45,454 bases of DNA from Rhizobium rhizogenes NBRC 13257 (GCF_000696095.1 NZ_BAYX01000030.1:1-45454), one strand, 5' to 3'. Shown: positions 1 to 9,117, counted from the first letter of the stretch. Notes: generated by a model from the letters alone, not told the origin. Translations and numbers: made by a program.

Positions 1-39
1 CATTGTTCCGCCTCTTCGCTCAAGCCATGAGCGCATCAC

Positions 40-115
40 GCGCCCTTCGTCTATCGGCTAGGACAACAGATTCTCATTCTGTAAAGAGGGGTTCGACTTC
101 CCTTAGGGCGTACCA
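40..115 (+). tRNA. tRNA-Glu (anticodon CTC), with one extra base
   Basis: Cloverleaf with acceptor GCGCCCT pairing AGGGCGT, D-stem GTCT/GGAC, anticodon stem ACAGA/TCTGT and loop TTCTCAT, giving anticodon CTC. CCA is encoded. It is almost the same as the tRNA-Glu(TTC) 120 bases downstream but 76 rather than 75 nt long. One additional T lies between the T-stem 3' strand (TCCCT) and the acceptor 3' strand. The T-stem closing pair is also G-T instead of G-C, and the discriminator base is A instead of G. It may be a functional decoder of GAG or a decaying duplicate; the sequence alone cannot decide. Confidence 0.85.
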
Positions 116-192
116 AACGGAATTGCCTCGAACTTTTCCACAATCGCATCGAAAAATCTGCCTCTAGCCGTGGATTTTTCTCGATTTTCTGC

Positions 193-221
193 TTGCGAGA
201 TCAAAAGGTGCTGACTATAAG
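193..221 (+). promoter_or_regulatory. Probable sigma-70 promoter of tRNA-Glu(TTC)
   Basis: TTGCGA (193-198), 17-base spacer, TATAAG (216-221). Transcription would start near 228, a few bases ahead of the mature tRNA 5' end at 235. Hexamers and spacing fit the rhizobial housekeeping consensus. Inferred from sequence only. The rest of 116-234 shows nothing else. Confidence 0.55.
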
Positions 222-234
222 GGCGCCACAGCAC

Positions 235-309
235 GCGCCCTTCGTCTATCGGTTAGGACGACAGATTTTCATTCTGTAAAGAGGGGTTCGACTCCCCTAG
301 GGCGTGCCA
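235..309 (+). tRNA. tRNA-Glu (anticodon TTC)
   Basis: Complete 75-nt cloverleaf: acceptor GCGCCCT/AGGGCGT, D-stem GTCT/GGAC, anticodon stem ACAGA/TCTGT with loop TTTTCAT (anticodon TTC), T-stem AGGGG/CCCCT around TTCGACT, discriminator G and encoded CCA. It reads GAA and, by wobble, GAG. It looks normal, unlike its upstream near-copy, and has its own promoter. Confidence 0.97.
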
Positions 310-368
310 CTGTCTTTCCCCTGAAATCATTGAATTCGCATCGCTATCGTGGCGATACCGCTTTGCGC

Positions 369-2174
369 TCAAGGCGCCTTTGCCGCATCCGTGACACGCA
401 GCTGAACGCGGCGGTTGCCCTGCCAGTGGTCGGCGCCGAGCGTGCCGGCGACGTGGACCTGCGATCCGCGGGACGACATCAGAAGTTCGCCGAGCGGCGT
501 CTCGGCGGCGCGGAAGGCGATGCCGTCGAGGCGGCCGCCGTCCTGGGCTTCCAGCGTGATCTTGATGTGGGACTGGCCGACCAGGCGTGAATCGCGCAGG
601 CGGTGGCTCGGCAGGGCGAAGATCGGCTGCGGATGGCCGGAGCCATAGGGGCCGGCAGTTTCGAGCTGGTCGATCAGATCCACGGTCGCGCCGCTGGCGC
701 CGAGCGCGCCGTCGATCTTCAGCGTTTCGTTGGCGACGAGGCCTGGTACTTGCCTCTCCGCCTTTTCGGTGAAGAAGGCGCGCAGTTTCCCGAGATTGCC
801 GCGCTCCACCGTCAGGCCCGCCGCCATGGCGTGGCCACCACCTTTGACCAGCAGACCAGCATCGACGGCGGCGCGCACCATGCGGCCCATGTCGAAGCCG
901 TTGATCGAGCGGCCCGAACCGGTACCCTTGCCCATGGGATCGAAGGCGATCGCGAAGGCCGGGCGGCGGAACTTGTCCTTCAGCCGCGAGGCGATCAGGC
1001 CGACAATGCCCGGATGCCAATTTTCCCGTGCGGTGACGATGACGGAAGCGCCGTCACCATTGCCGTATTCCGCCAGCGCCTCAGCTTCCGCCTCCTGCAG
1101 CATGGCGGCTTCCATGGCCTGGCGCTCGCGGTTCAGCTCGTCCAGCTTCTCGGCGATGATCTCGGCTTCGCTGGTATCCTCGAGTGTCAGCAGGCGCGCG
1201 CCGAGTGCTGCATCGCCGATTCGGCCGCCGGCATTGATGCGCGGGCCGATCAGGAAGCCGAAATGATAGGGCGATACCGGGCCACCGAGGCCCGCCTTGC
1301 GGAACAGCGCCGCAAGGCCGGGGTTGCCCTGATGGCGGGCGGCGATCAGGCCCTTGACGACGTAGGCGCGGTTGAGCCCCTTCAGCGGCACGACATCACA
1401 GACCGTTGCCAAGGCGACGATATCGAGCCAGGCAAGCAGATCGATGGTACGGACGCGGACATCGCCCGCCTCGCGCAGCTGCCGCAAGGCCGCGACCAGA
1501 ACGAGGAAGACGACGCCTGCAGCGCAGAGATGCCCCTGCCCTGACAGATCGTCCTCGCGGTTCGGATTGACCAGTGCATAGCAGTGCGGCAGCTCGTGCG
1601 CGACCTGATGGTGGTCGATGACGACGACGTCGATATTTCGGGCCTTTGCCGCCTCCAGCGATTCGAAGCTGGTGGAGCCGCAGTCGACGGTGACGATCAG
1701 CGTCGCGCCGTTGTCGATGAGCTGATTGATGGCGGCAGGGTTGGGGCCGTAGCCTTCGAAGATGCGGTCGGGAATATAGATGCTGGCCGGCACGCCGAAA
1801 TGGGTGAGAAAGCGGTAGAGCAACGCGGAAGACGCGGCACCGTCGACGTCGTAGTCGCCGAAGATCGCGACGGTCTCTCCAGTCTTGACGGCACGCAGCA
1901 GGCGCCCGGCTGCTTTTTCGCAATCGGTCAGCAAATAGGGATCCGGCATCAGGCTGCGGATGGTCGGATCGAGAAACGCCATGGCCTCGTCGACGCCGAC
2001 GCCGCGGCCGGCAAGGACGCGGGCGATCAGATCCGGTAGACCGTGGGTCTGGGCCATGGCCAGCGCCCGGTTCTGGCCGGCCTGGTCGAGCCGGGAGACC
2101 CAGCGATTGCCGGACACGGAGCGTTCGACGCCCAGAAATGCCCGCTGCACAGGATCTGCCGGTTGTTCCACCAT
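369..2174 (-). CDS. recJ: Single-stranded-DNA-specific exonuclease RecJ
   Basis: 601 residues, close to the usual length of RecJ, the 5'-3' ssDNA exonuclease of the RecFOR recombination and mismatch/base-excision repair pathways. DHH-family motifs are in order: DYDVDG at about 107-112 (metal ligands), VDCGS near 163, DHH at 187-189, then a glycine-rich PRINAGGRIGD region. The C-terminal DHHA1 part carries GIVGLIASRLKDKF, GSGRS and GGHAMAAG. The ATG at 2174 follows GGGAG by three bases. It starts 56 bases after hom on the same strand, so cotranscription with hom is likely. The catalytic motifs look intact, so the protein should be active. Confidence 0.95.
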   Translation of the reverse strand: MVEQPADPVQRAFLGVERSVSGNRWVSRLDQAGQNRALAMAQTHGLPDLIARVLAGRGVGVDEAMAFLDPTIRSLMPDPYLLTDCEKAAGRLLRAVKTGETVAIFGDYDVDGAASSALLYRFLTHFGVPASIYIPDRIFEGYGPNPAAINQLIDNGATLIVTVDCGSTSFESLEAAKARNIDVVVIDHHQVAHELPHCYALVNPNREDDLSGQGHLCAAGVVFLVLVAALRQLREAGDVRVRTIDLLAWLDIVALATVCDVVPLKGLNRAYVVKGLIAARHQGNPGLAALFRKAGLGGPVSPYHFGFLIGPRINAGGRIGDAALGARLLTLEDTSEAEIIAEKLDELNRERQAMEAAMLQEAEAEALAEYGNGDGASVIVTARENWHPGIVGLIASRLKDKFRRPAFAIAFDPMGKGTGSGRSINGFDMGRMVRAAVDAGLLVKGGGHAMAAGLTVERGNLGKLRAFFTEKAERQVPGLVANETLKIDGALGASGATVDLIDQLETAGPYGSGHPQPIFALPSHRLRDSRLVGQSHIKITLEAQDGGRLDGIAFRAAETPLGELLMSSRGSQVHVAGTLGADHWQGNRRVQLRVTDAAKAP

Positions 2175-2230
2175 GTCTCCCAGAATTGAGCGGTCCCGCT
2201 CCGCTTTACCGGAACTGGCCGCGTGTCTGA

Positions 2231-3550
2231 TTATTCCTTTGGCCGCTCGATGCGGATGACCTGCGGCTCGCCGACGAGATAGCCCTCGTTCTTGATCGCG
2301 GCGACCGCCTTGCGCACCGAATCCTCCATCGTCGCATGGGTGACGAGGATGATCGTCTGGTGATGGGACGGCGACAGGTGCTGCGTCGAGCGCTGCACGA
2401 TCGATTCCAGCGAAATGTTGTTTTCCGCCATGCGGGTCGCGACGCTGGCGAAAACGCCGGTGCGGTCGAGAACAGTCAGGCGGATGAAATAGCCGCCCTC
2501 ATGGCTCTGCATCTGCGCCTTGCGATAGGGCTCCAGCGCCTTGGCCGGGTGGCCGAGCACCGGCACGCGCTGCGCACCCGGCTGGCTCTTGGCGATATCG
2601 GCGATATCACCGAGCACGGAGGAAGCTGTCGCATTGCCGCCGGCGCCTGGGCCGACCATCAGCAATTCGCCGAGGATGTCGGATTCGATCGCCACGGCAT
2701 TGGTGACGCCATCGACCTGGGCAATGACCGAATCGAGCGGCACCATCGTCGGATGGACGCGCTGTTCAATGCCGGTTTCGGTGCGCTGGGCGACGCCGAG
2801 CAGCTTGATGCGGTAGCCGAGGTCGGCAGCAGCGCGGATATCCTCGATGGAGATATTGGTGATCCCCTCGAGATAGATGTCGTCGGCCGCGATGCGGTTG
2901 CCAAAGGCCAGCGTCGTCAGGATGGCGAGCTTGTGGGCGGTGTCATTGCCCTCGATGTCGAAGGCCGGGTCGGCTTCGGCGTAGCCGAGACGCTGGGCTT
3001 CCTTCAGGCAATCGGCGAAGGACAGGCCCTCCTTCTCCATCCGGGTCAGGATGTAGTTGCAGGTGCCGTTCATGATGCCGTAGACGCGCGAAATCGTGTT
3101 GCCGGTCAAGGATTCCCGCAGCGCCTTGATGACGGGAATGCCGCCGGCAACCGCCGCTTCGAAGTTGAGCAGCGCGCCCTTCTCTTCGGCAATTTCGGCC
3201 AACTCGACGCCATGATAGGCGAGCAGCGCCTTGTTGGCGGTGACCACATGCAGGCCACGCGCAAGTGCCGCGCGCACGGCAGCGTTGGCAGCACCTTCGG
3301 AGCCGCCGATCAGCTCAACGAACACATCGATATCGGCCTTCTGCGCCAGATCGACAGGACCGCCGAACCATTCGATACCTGTGAGGTCGATGCCGCGATC
3401 CTTGGTGCGATCACGCGCCGTGACGGCGACGATCTTGATCGGGCGGCCGCAGGTGACGGCAAGCTCGTTGGCGCGGCTCTGAATGATACGAACGAGCGAG
3501 GCACCAACGGTGCCCAAGCCCGCAACGCCGATTTTGAGGGCATCTGCCAT
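2231..3550 (-). CDS. hom: Homoserine dehydrogenase
   Basis: Reduces aspartate semialdehyde to homoserine, the branch point to threonine and methionine. The 439-residue product starts MADALKIGVAGLGTVGASLV, a Rossmann GxGxxG for NAD(P). It then has the family's catalytic core (GIMNGTCNYIL, EADPAFDIEGNDTAHKLAIL) and a C-terminal ACT domain from about residue 350, the usual site of threonine feedback. The ATG at 3550 was chosen over an upstream in-frame start at 3580 because AGGA sits eight bases before it and the fold begins directly. An aminotransferase lies upstream on the same strand and recJ downstream. Confidence 0.96.
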   Translation of the reverse strand: MADALKIGVAGLGTVGASLVRIIQSRANELAVTCGRPIKIVAVTARDRTKDRGIDLTGIEWFGGPVDLAQKADIDVFVELIGGSEGAANAAVRAALARGLHVVTANKALLAYHGVELAEIAEEKGALLNFEAAVAGGIPVIKALRESLTGNTISRVYGIMNGTCNYILTRMEKEGLSFADCLKEAQRLGYAEADPAFDIEGNDTAHKLAILTTLAFGNRIAADDIYLEGITNISIEDIRAAADLGYRIKLLGVAQRTETGIEQRVHPTMVPLDSVIAQVDGVTNAVAIESDILGELLMVGPGAGGNATASSVLGDIADIAKSQPGAQRVPVLGHPAKALEPYRKAQMQSHEGGYFIRLTVLDRTGVFASVATRMAENNISLESIVQRSTQHLSPSHHQTIILVTHATMEDSVRKAVAAIKNEGYLVGEPQVIRIERPKE

Positions 3551-3613
3551 GGATAGTTCCTGATCAATATCTTGGGGCACGGCAGCCGCGGGAACGGCTG
3601 CCGCGAAAAAAAA

Positions 3614-4834
3614 TTAAGAACGATGAGCGTTCAGCGAAACCACATTATGCATGGTCTCGTCCGCAGTCGAGAGGAAGCGCTTCAGATTGCGCCCCGCCTG
3701 ACGGATGCGATGCTCGTTCTCGACGAGCGCGATACGAACGTAATCGTCGCCCATTTCGCCGAAGCCGATGCCCGGTGCGACTGCGATATCGGCCTTTTCG
3801 ACCAGCAGCTTGGAGAATTCCAGCGAGCCGAGATGGCGGAATTTCTCAGGGATCTTGGCCCAGGCGAACATAGTCGCGGCCGGCGGCGGCACCTCGAAGC
3901 CAGCCTTGCCGAAGCTGTCGACCAGCACGTCGCGACGACGCTTGTAGATGCTGCGCACTTCCGCGATGTCGGAACCGTCACCGTTCAGCGCATGGGTTGC
4001 CGCCACCTGGATCGGCGTGAAGGCGCCGTAATCGAGGTAGGACTTCACGCGCGTCAAGGCGGCGATCAGGCGCTCGTTGCCAACGGCGAAGCCCATGCGC
4101 CAGCCGGGCATAGAGAAAGTCTTCGACATTGAGGTGAACTCGACGGTGACGTCCATGGCGCCCGGCACTTCAAGAACCGACGGCGGCGGGGTGTCGTCGA
4201 AATAGATTTCCGAATAGGCGAGATCCGACAGCACGATGATGTCGTGCTTCTTGGCGAAGGCGACGACTTCCTTGTAGAAATCGAGCGTCGCGACATAGGC
4301 CGTCGGGTTGGACGGATAGTTGATGATCAGCGCCAGCGGCTTCGGAATCGAGTGGCGCACGGCGCGCTCGAGCGGCGGAAAGAAGCTATCGTCCGGCTCG
4401 ACCTGCATCGAGCGGATGACGCCGCCTGCCATCAGGAAGCCGAAAGCGTGGATCGGATAGGTCGGGTTCGGGCAGAGGATGACGTCGCCGGGCGCCGTGA
4501 TCGCCTGCGCCATATTGGCGAAGCCTTCCTTGGAGCCAAGGGTGGCGACCACCTGCGTATCCGGATTGAGCTTCACGCCGAAACGGCGGGCATAATAGGC
4601 GGCCTGCGCGCGGCGCAGACCGGGAATGCCCTTGGAGGAGGAATAGCGATGCGTGCGCGGGTCCTGGACCACTTCGCACAGCTTGTCGACGATAGCCTTG
4701 GGGGTCGGAAGGTCCGGATTGCCCATGCCGAGGTCGATGATGTCGGCCCCGCCCGCTCGCGCGCTGGCCTTCAAACGGTTGACCTGTTCGAAGACGTAAG
4801 GCGGCAAACGCCGGACTTTATGAAACTCTTCCAT
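3614..4834 (-). CDS. PLP-dependent class I/II aminotransferase (AlaC/LL-DAP aminotransferase-like)
   Basis: 406 residues of fold-type I aminotransferase. The PLP lysine is K238 in SMSKTFSMPGWR. NYPSNPT near 172-178 and the aspartate in LSDLAY near 203 hold the cofactor, and RIALVENEHRI lies near the C-terminus. The sequence resembles AlaC-type enzymes that make alanine from pyruvate and glutamate. In rhizobia it is often annotated LL-diaminopimelate aminotransferase; substrate cannot be read from sequence. It lies 63 bases upstream of hom on the same strand, which suggests an amino-acid biosynthesis unit. Confidence 0.88.
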   Translation of the reverse strand: MEEFHKVRRLPPYVFEQVNRLKASARAGGADIIDLGMGNPDLPTPKAIVDKLCEVVQDPRTHRYSSSKGIPGLRRAQAAYYARRFGVKLNPDTQVVATLGSKEGFANMAQAITAPGDVILCPNPTYPIHAFGFLMAGGVIRSMQVEPDDSFFPPLERAVRHSIPKPLALIINYPSNPTAYVATLDFYKEVVAFAKKHDIIVLSDLAYSEIYFDDTPPPSVLEVPGAMDVTVEFTSMSKTFSMPGWRMGFAVGNERLIAALTRVKSYLDYGAFTPIQVAATHALNGDGSDIAEVRSIYKRRRDVLVDSFGKAGFEVPPPAATMFAWAKIPEKFRHLGSLEFSKLLVEKADIAVAPGIGFGEMGDDYVRIALVENEHRIRQAGRNLKRFLSTADETMHNVVSLNAHRS

Positions 4835-4971
4835 TTATTTCCCCATGGGACAGCGGCCCTTGCAACCGCAATGAAGTTCGTTGATCTCCCGGTGACCCGC
4901 GATATGAACTCCGGAATCGCGGCACCGCACTCAAGCTGACACGAAGGATACGGTGAATCTTGGGCGGCTGG

Positions 4972-5036
4972 GGACGCAAAGCGTTCTCAACCAGGAAGAA
5001 ACATCGAAATTCGGCCTATCCGAACGCTTTGCGTCC
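4972..5036. repeat. Perfect 14-bp inverted repeat with 37-bp spacer
   Basis: GGACGCAAAGCGTT at 4972-4985 is matched exactly in inverse by AACGCTTTGCGTCC at 5023-5036. Each arm is itself a short palindrome (ACGC-AAA-GCGT). It lies between the lipoprotein stop and the aminotransferase start, both on the minus strand. It could act as an intergenic repeat, a transcript-end structure or a binding site. Otherwise 4835-5056 shows no gene. Confidence 0.7.
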
Positions 5037-5056
5037 AAATTGCCTGAAACGCAAGG

Positions 5057-5506
5057 CTAATTCTGCGTCTGACCGGGCTGTGCGCCCCCTTGCTGAATTT
5101 CCGACAGCGTATCCTGGCCGTGCTCGGCGGCAAGCTTGCGCATGTCGGCAACGCGCTTCTGGTATTCGGCTTCCGAAATCGTACCGGCCTTGCGCTGTGC
5201 GCCGAGCGACGTCAGCTGCTTGCCGATATCGGATGCCTGCTGGTCGTTGATCTGGACATTCGCCGCAGTCGGCGGAGCGTTGAAGGAGGGATAGCCGTCC
5301 TTGTAATGCTGCTGCGTGCTGCCCTCGTCGACGGGCTTGCCATCGACGGACCTGACCACCACGGCCTGCGGCGCCTGCTTGCGCTTGGCAAAGGCCGCCT
5401 TTTCCTCAGGGGTCGAGCAACCGGCGAGCGCCAGCGCGAGAATGCCGAACAAAGCACCGCTAAGTACTGAATACCGGTTTAGTCTTGCCACCATGCCGCC
5501 GCCCAT
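5057..5506 (-). CDS. Small envelope lipoprotein with SHOCT-like C-terminus
   Basis: 149 residues. A signal peptide (RLNRYSVLSGALFGILALALAGC) ends in a classical lipobox LALAGC, so the protein should be lipidated and membrane-anchored. The middle is hydrophilic with no family I recognise. The C-terminal part (LGAQRKAGTISEAEYQKRVADM) resembles SHOCT-type short helical segments. The ATG at 5506 was chosen because AGGA stands seven bases upstream; a much longer in-frame reading continues antisense through phaC and is not credible. It is divergent from phaC across a 159-base promoter region. Function unknown. Confidence 0.8.
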   Translation of the reverse strand: MGGGMVARLNRYSVLSGALFGILALALAGCSTPEEKAAFAKRKQAPQAVVVRSVDGKPVDEGSTQQHYKDGYPSFNAPPTAANVQINDQQASDIGKQLTSLGAQRKAGTISEAEYQKRVADMRKLAAEHGQDTLSEIQQGGAQPGQTQN

Positions 5507-5665
5507 ATTGTCGTCCTGCCCTATTCCCTTGCTGTGGGATGCGACTGTTAAATTTGTCGCAGCGGCAAAGCAAGAGCAGGGTTGCGTTTCATTCGACTTG
5601 TATTCCTTTTCCAGCAAGATGTACAAATGGAAAACAAAAGAGATTTGCCGCCGGGAGGATGATGC

Positions 5666-7513
5666 GTGACCGACAGCAAGCGGGACAAAAGTGAAGGCAA
5701 CGGCGCCTTTCCCGGTTTCGATCCGAAATCGGTCGAACCCTATATCGTCAGGGATCCTGAGGCGATGGCCGTGAACTTTGCCCACGCGCTTGAAAACCTC
5801 GGCAAGGCCGCTTCCGCTTGGCTTGCGCCGCGAGAACGCGGCGAAAAGGTCGACACCGTCGCCGACCCGGTCACCGATATGGTCAAGACGCTCTCCAAGA
5901 TCGGCGAATACTGGCTTTCCGATCCGCGCCGGACGCTGGAGGCGCAAACCTATCTGCTGTCTGGCTATTTCGGCCTGTGGACGAAAACCATGCAGCGCCT
6001 CAGCAGCGATTCGCCCGCCGTGGCTGAAGCCGAGCCGATCAAGGACAAGCGTTTTGCCGATGAGGACTGGCAGAAGAACCCCTTCTTCGATTTTCTGCGC
6101 CAGACTTATCTGCTGACTGCGGGCTGGGCGGAGAAGCTGGTCACCGACGCCGAGGGGCTGGACGAGCATACGCGTCACAAGGCTGCTTTCTACACCAAGC
6201 AGATCACTGCGGCGCTGTCGCCGGCTAATTTCATTGCCACCAATCCACAGCTCTACCGCGAAACGGTCGCCTCCAATGCGGAAAACCTGGTGCGCGGCAT
6301 GAAGATGTTTGCCGAGGACATCAGCGCCGGGCAAGGCGAACTGCGCGTGCGCCAAACCGACATGACGAAATTCGTCGTCGGACGGGACATGGCGCTGACG
6401 CCGGGCAAGGTGATCGCACAAAGCGATGTCTGCCAGGTCATCCAATATGATGCGGCAACGGATAAGGTGCTGAAACGGCCCCTGTTGATCTGCCCGCCCT
6501 GGATCAACAAATTCTATATTCTCGATCTCAACCCGCAGAAATCCTTCATCAAATGGTGTGTCGAACAGGGGCACACCGTCTTCGTCATCTCCTGGGTGAA
6601 CCCGGATCGCCGCCACGCGGCCAAGGACTGGACGTCCTATGCACGCGAGGGCATCGATTTCGCGCTGGAGACGATCGAGAAGGCGACCGGGGAGACCGAA
6701 GTCAATGCTGTGGGATATTGCGTCGGCGGCACGCTGCTCGCTGCCACGCTCGCCTTGCACGCCAAGGAAAAGAACAAGCGTATCCGCACGGTGACCTTCC
6801 TGACGACTCAGGTCGATTTCACCTTTGCCGGCGACCTTAAGATCTTCGTCGACGAGGAGCAGATCGAGGCGCTGGAAGAGCAGATGAACGCGATCGGCTA
6901 CCTCGAAGGCTCAAAGATGGCCGCCGCCTTCAACATGTTGCGCGCCTCGGAGCTGATCTGGCCCTATTTCGTCAACAGCTATCTGAAGGGCCTGGATCCC
7001 CTGCCCTTCGATCTCCTGTTCTGGAACGCGGATTCCACACGAATGGCTGCCGCCAACCATTCGTTTTATTTACGCAATTGCTATCTCGACAATGCGCTCA
7101 GCCAGGGCAAAATGGTCCTCGACGGCAAGAAGCTGTCGCTGAAGGACGTCAAGATCCCCGTCTATAATCTGGCGACGCGCGAGGATCATATCGCGCCGGC
7201 CAAATCCGTCTTCGTCGGCAGCGGATTCTTCGGCGGGCCGGTGGAATTCGTCGTGACGGGCTCCGGCCATATTGCCGGCGTCGTCAACCCTCCGGACAAG
7301 CACAAATATCAGTTCTGGACCGGTGGCCCCATCAAGGGCGAATATGATCAATGGCTGACCGAAGCCAGCGAAACGCCCGGTTCCTGGTGGCCGCACTGGC
7401 ATGCCTGGATCCTCAAGCAGGACAGCCGCATGGCCGAGGCCCGTAAGCCAGGTGGTGCTGCCCTCAATGCTCTCGAGGAAGCACCCGGCAGCTTCGTGAT
7501 GGAGCGCGCCTGA
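5666..7513 (+). CDS. phaC: Class I poly-beta-hydroxybutyrate synthase
   Basis: Polymerises (R)-3-hydroxybutyryl-CoA into PHB storage granules. The 615-residue length fits class I PhaC. The catalytic triad is visible: C352 in the lipase-like box GYCVGG, D507 in TREDHIAP and H535 in GSGHIAG. The family strings PPWINKFYILDL and FVISWVNPD are also present. The GTG start at 5666 is preceded by GGGAGG at seven bases. No other PHB gene is in the window. sfsA follows after 12 bases, so phaC probably heads a phaC-sfsA-map-radC transcript. Confidence 0.97.
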   Translation: MTDSKRDKSEGNGAFPGFDPKSVEPYIVRDPEAMAVNFAHALENLGKAASAWLAPRERGEKVDTVADPVTDMVKTLSKIGEYWLSDPRRTLEAQTYLLSGYFGLWTKTMQRLSSDSPAVAEAEPIKDKRFADEDWQKNPFFDFLRQTYLLTAGWAEKLVTDAEGLDEHTRHKAAFYTKQITAALSPANFIATNPQLYRETVASNAENLVRGMKMFAEDISAGQGELRVRQTDMTKFVVGRDMALTPGKVIAQSDVCQVIQYDAATDKVLKRPLLICPPWINKFYILDLNPQKSFIKWCVEQGHTVFVISWVNPDRRHAAKDWTSYAREGIDFALETIEKATGETEVNAVGYCVGGTLLAATLALHAKEKNKRIRTVTFLTTQVDFTFAGDLKIFVDEEQIEALEEQMNAIGYLEGSKMAAAFNMLRASELIWPYFVNSYLKGLDPLPFDLLFWNADSTRMAAANHSFYLRNCYLDNALSQGKMVLDGKKLSLKDVKIPVYNLATREDHIAPAKSVFVGSGFFGGPVEFVVTGSGHIAGVVNPPDKHKYQFWTGGPIKGEYDQWLTEASETPGSWWPHWHAWILKQDSRMAEARKPGGAALNALEEAPGSFVMERA

Positions 7514-7525
7514 GCGGCAATACTC

Positions 7526-8275
7526 ATGCTCTTCAACCCGCCCCTCGTTCCCGCGCGGCTGATCGCCCGCTACAAGCGCTTTCTCTTCGACGCTGAGCTG
7601 GAGAGCGGTGAGATCATCACCGGTTCCTGCCCGAATACCGGCTCGATGCAGGGCCTGACGACGCCTGGGTCCCGCATCTGGCTGTCGGAGCACGAGGGTG
7701 CGAAGCGGAAATATCGCCATGTCTTCGAATTGATCGAAGCCGACGGTACCACGGTCGGGGTCAACACCGCGATGCCGAACCGAACGGCGGCGGAAGCCAT
7801 CGCGCTTGGCCAAATCTCCGATCTCGGCGACTATACGACGGTTCGGCGCGAACAGAATTACGGCCGCAACTCCCGCATCGACCTGCTCTTGACCGACCCG
7901 CTCAGGACAACCACCTATGTCGAAGTCAAGAATGTGCATTTCATGCGCGAGCCGGGTTTTGCCGAGTTTCCCGATACGGTCACGGCGCGTGGCGCCAAGC
8001 ACCTCGAAGAACTGGGCGATATGGCGGATGCGGGGCACCGCGCCGTCATGCTGTTCGTGATCCAACGGCACGATTGCGACCGCTTTCGGGTCTGTGGCGA
8101 TCTCGATGTGGTCTACGCCACCGCGTTCCAACGGGCCTTGAAGCGCGGTGTCGAAGTCTACGCGCTGAAATGCAGGGTTTCGCCCACGGAAATAACGCCC
8201 GCAGGGTTGATCCCGATAGACGAACCCGGCATAGCTGCATTAAATACCAAGTATAAAATTTCTGCTGAAGGCTGA
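7526..8275 (+). CDS. sfsA: SfsA family protein
   Basis: 249 residues, about the normal length. It carries the N-terminal FLFDAELESGEIITGSCPNTGSM block (an OB-like nucleic-acid-binding part) and the nuclease-fold-like segment RIDLLLTDPLRTTTYVEVKNVHF, followed by FPDTVTARGAKHL. E. coli SfsA was named for stimulating maltose fermentation; a DNA-binding role has been proposed and its biochemical role is poorly defined. It lies 12 bases after phaC, and its TGA is two bases before the map ATG, so the genes are tightly coupled. Confidence 0.93.
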   Translation: MLFNPPLVPARLIARYKRFLFDAELESGEIITGSCPNTGSMQGLTTPGSRIWLSEHEGAKRKYRHVFELIEADGTTVGVNTAMPNRTAAEAIALGQISDLGDYTTVRREQNYGRNSRIDLLLTDPLRTTTYVEVKNVHFMREPGFAEFPDTVTARGAKHLEELGDMADAGHRAVMLFVIQRHDCDRFRVCGDLDVVYATAFQRALKRGVEVYALKCRVSPTEITPAGLIPIDEPGIAALNTKYKISAEG

Positions 8276-8277
8276 TC

Positions 8278-9114
8278 ATGGTGAACTACATTGAGGCGGC
8301 GACCGCGCCGGCGAAGAATACGGGCGCAATCCGCCTCTACGGCCCGGATGCCTTCGCGGGGATGCGCAAGGCGTGCCAGCTCACCGCCCGCTGCCTCGAC
8401 GAACTCGCCGCGATCGTCGCGCCCGGCGTGCCGACCGATGTTATCGATCGCTTCGTTTTTGAATTCGGCATGGATCACGGCGCCTATCCGGCGACGCTGA
8501 ATTATCGCGGTTATACGAAATCATCCTGCACCTCGATCAACCACGTCGTTTGCCACGGTATCCCCAACGACAAGCCGCTGCGCGACGGCGATATCGTCAA
8601 CATCGACGTGACCTATGTGCTCGATGGTTGGCATGGCGATTCCAGCCGCATGTATCCGGTCGGCGAAATCAAGCGTTCGGCGGAGCGGCTGCTGGAAGTC
8701 ACCTACGAATCGCTGATGCGCGGCATCGCGGCCGTACGTCCCGGCGCCCGGACTGGCGCCATCGGCGAGGCGATCCAGACCTTTGCCGAAGCGGAGCGCT
8801 GCTCCGTCGTTCGCGACTTCTGCGGCCACGGCGTCGGCAGCCTCTTCCACGATTCTCCGAACATTCTGCATTACGGCCGCGCCAGCGAAGGCCCGGAAAT
8901 GCGCGAAGGCATGATCTTCACCATCGAGCCGATGATCAATCTCGGCCGGCCGCATGTGAAGGTGCTTGGCGACGGTTGGACCGCCGTCACCCGTGACCGC
9001 TCGCTCTCAGCGCAATACGAACACACCATCGGCATCACGGCCACCGGCTGCGAGATCTTCACCCTGTCGCCCGGCGGTCTCGACCGTCCCGGCCTGCCGC
9101 CGCTGCAGGCATAA
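8278..9114 (+). CDS. map: Methionine aminopeptidase, type I
   Basis: 278 residues. Removes the initiator methionine from nascent proteins. Pita-bread fold motifs are present: NHVVCHGIP with the substrate histidine, the metal aspartates in IVNIDVTYVLDGWHGDSS, FCGHGVGSLFHDSPN with the ligand histidine, and two glutamate ligands in IFTIEPMINLG and QYEHTIGIT. All five ligands appear intact. It starts two bases after sfsA and ends three bases before radC. Confidence 0.96.
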   Translation: MVNYIEAATAPAKNTGAIRLYGPDAFAGMRKACQLTARCLDELAAIVAPGVPTDVIDRFVFEFGMDHGAYPATLNYRGYTKSSCTSINHVVCHGIPNDKPLRDGDIVNIDVTYVLDGWHGDSSRMYPVGEIKRSAERLLEVTYESLMRGIAAVRPGARTGAIGEAIQTFAEAERCSVVRDFCGHGVGSLFHDSPNILHYGRASEGPEMREGMIFTIEPMINLGRPHVKVLGDGWTAVTRDRSLSAQYEHTIGITATGCEIFTLSPGGLDRPGLPPLQA

Positions 9115-9117
9115 TTC

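Noticed and set aside
603..1544. Long plus-strand frame over recJ
   Set aside because: Mirror of a GC-rich coding frame; no motif and no start signal.
5507..6760. Minus-strand open frame continuing the lipoprotein gene through phaC
   Set aside because: It is antisense to the conserved phaC frame and has no family resemblance. The lipoprotein start at 5506 has a ribosome-binding site and signal peptide.
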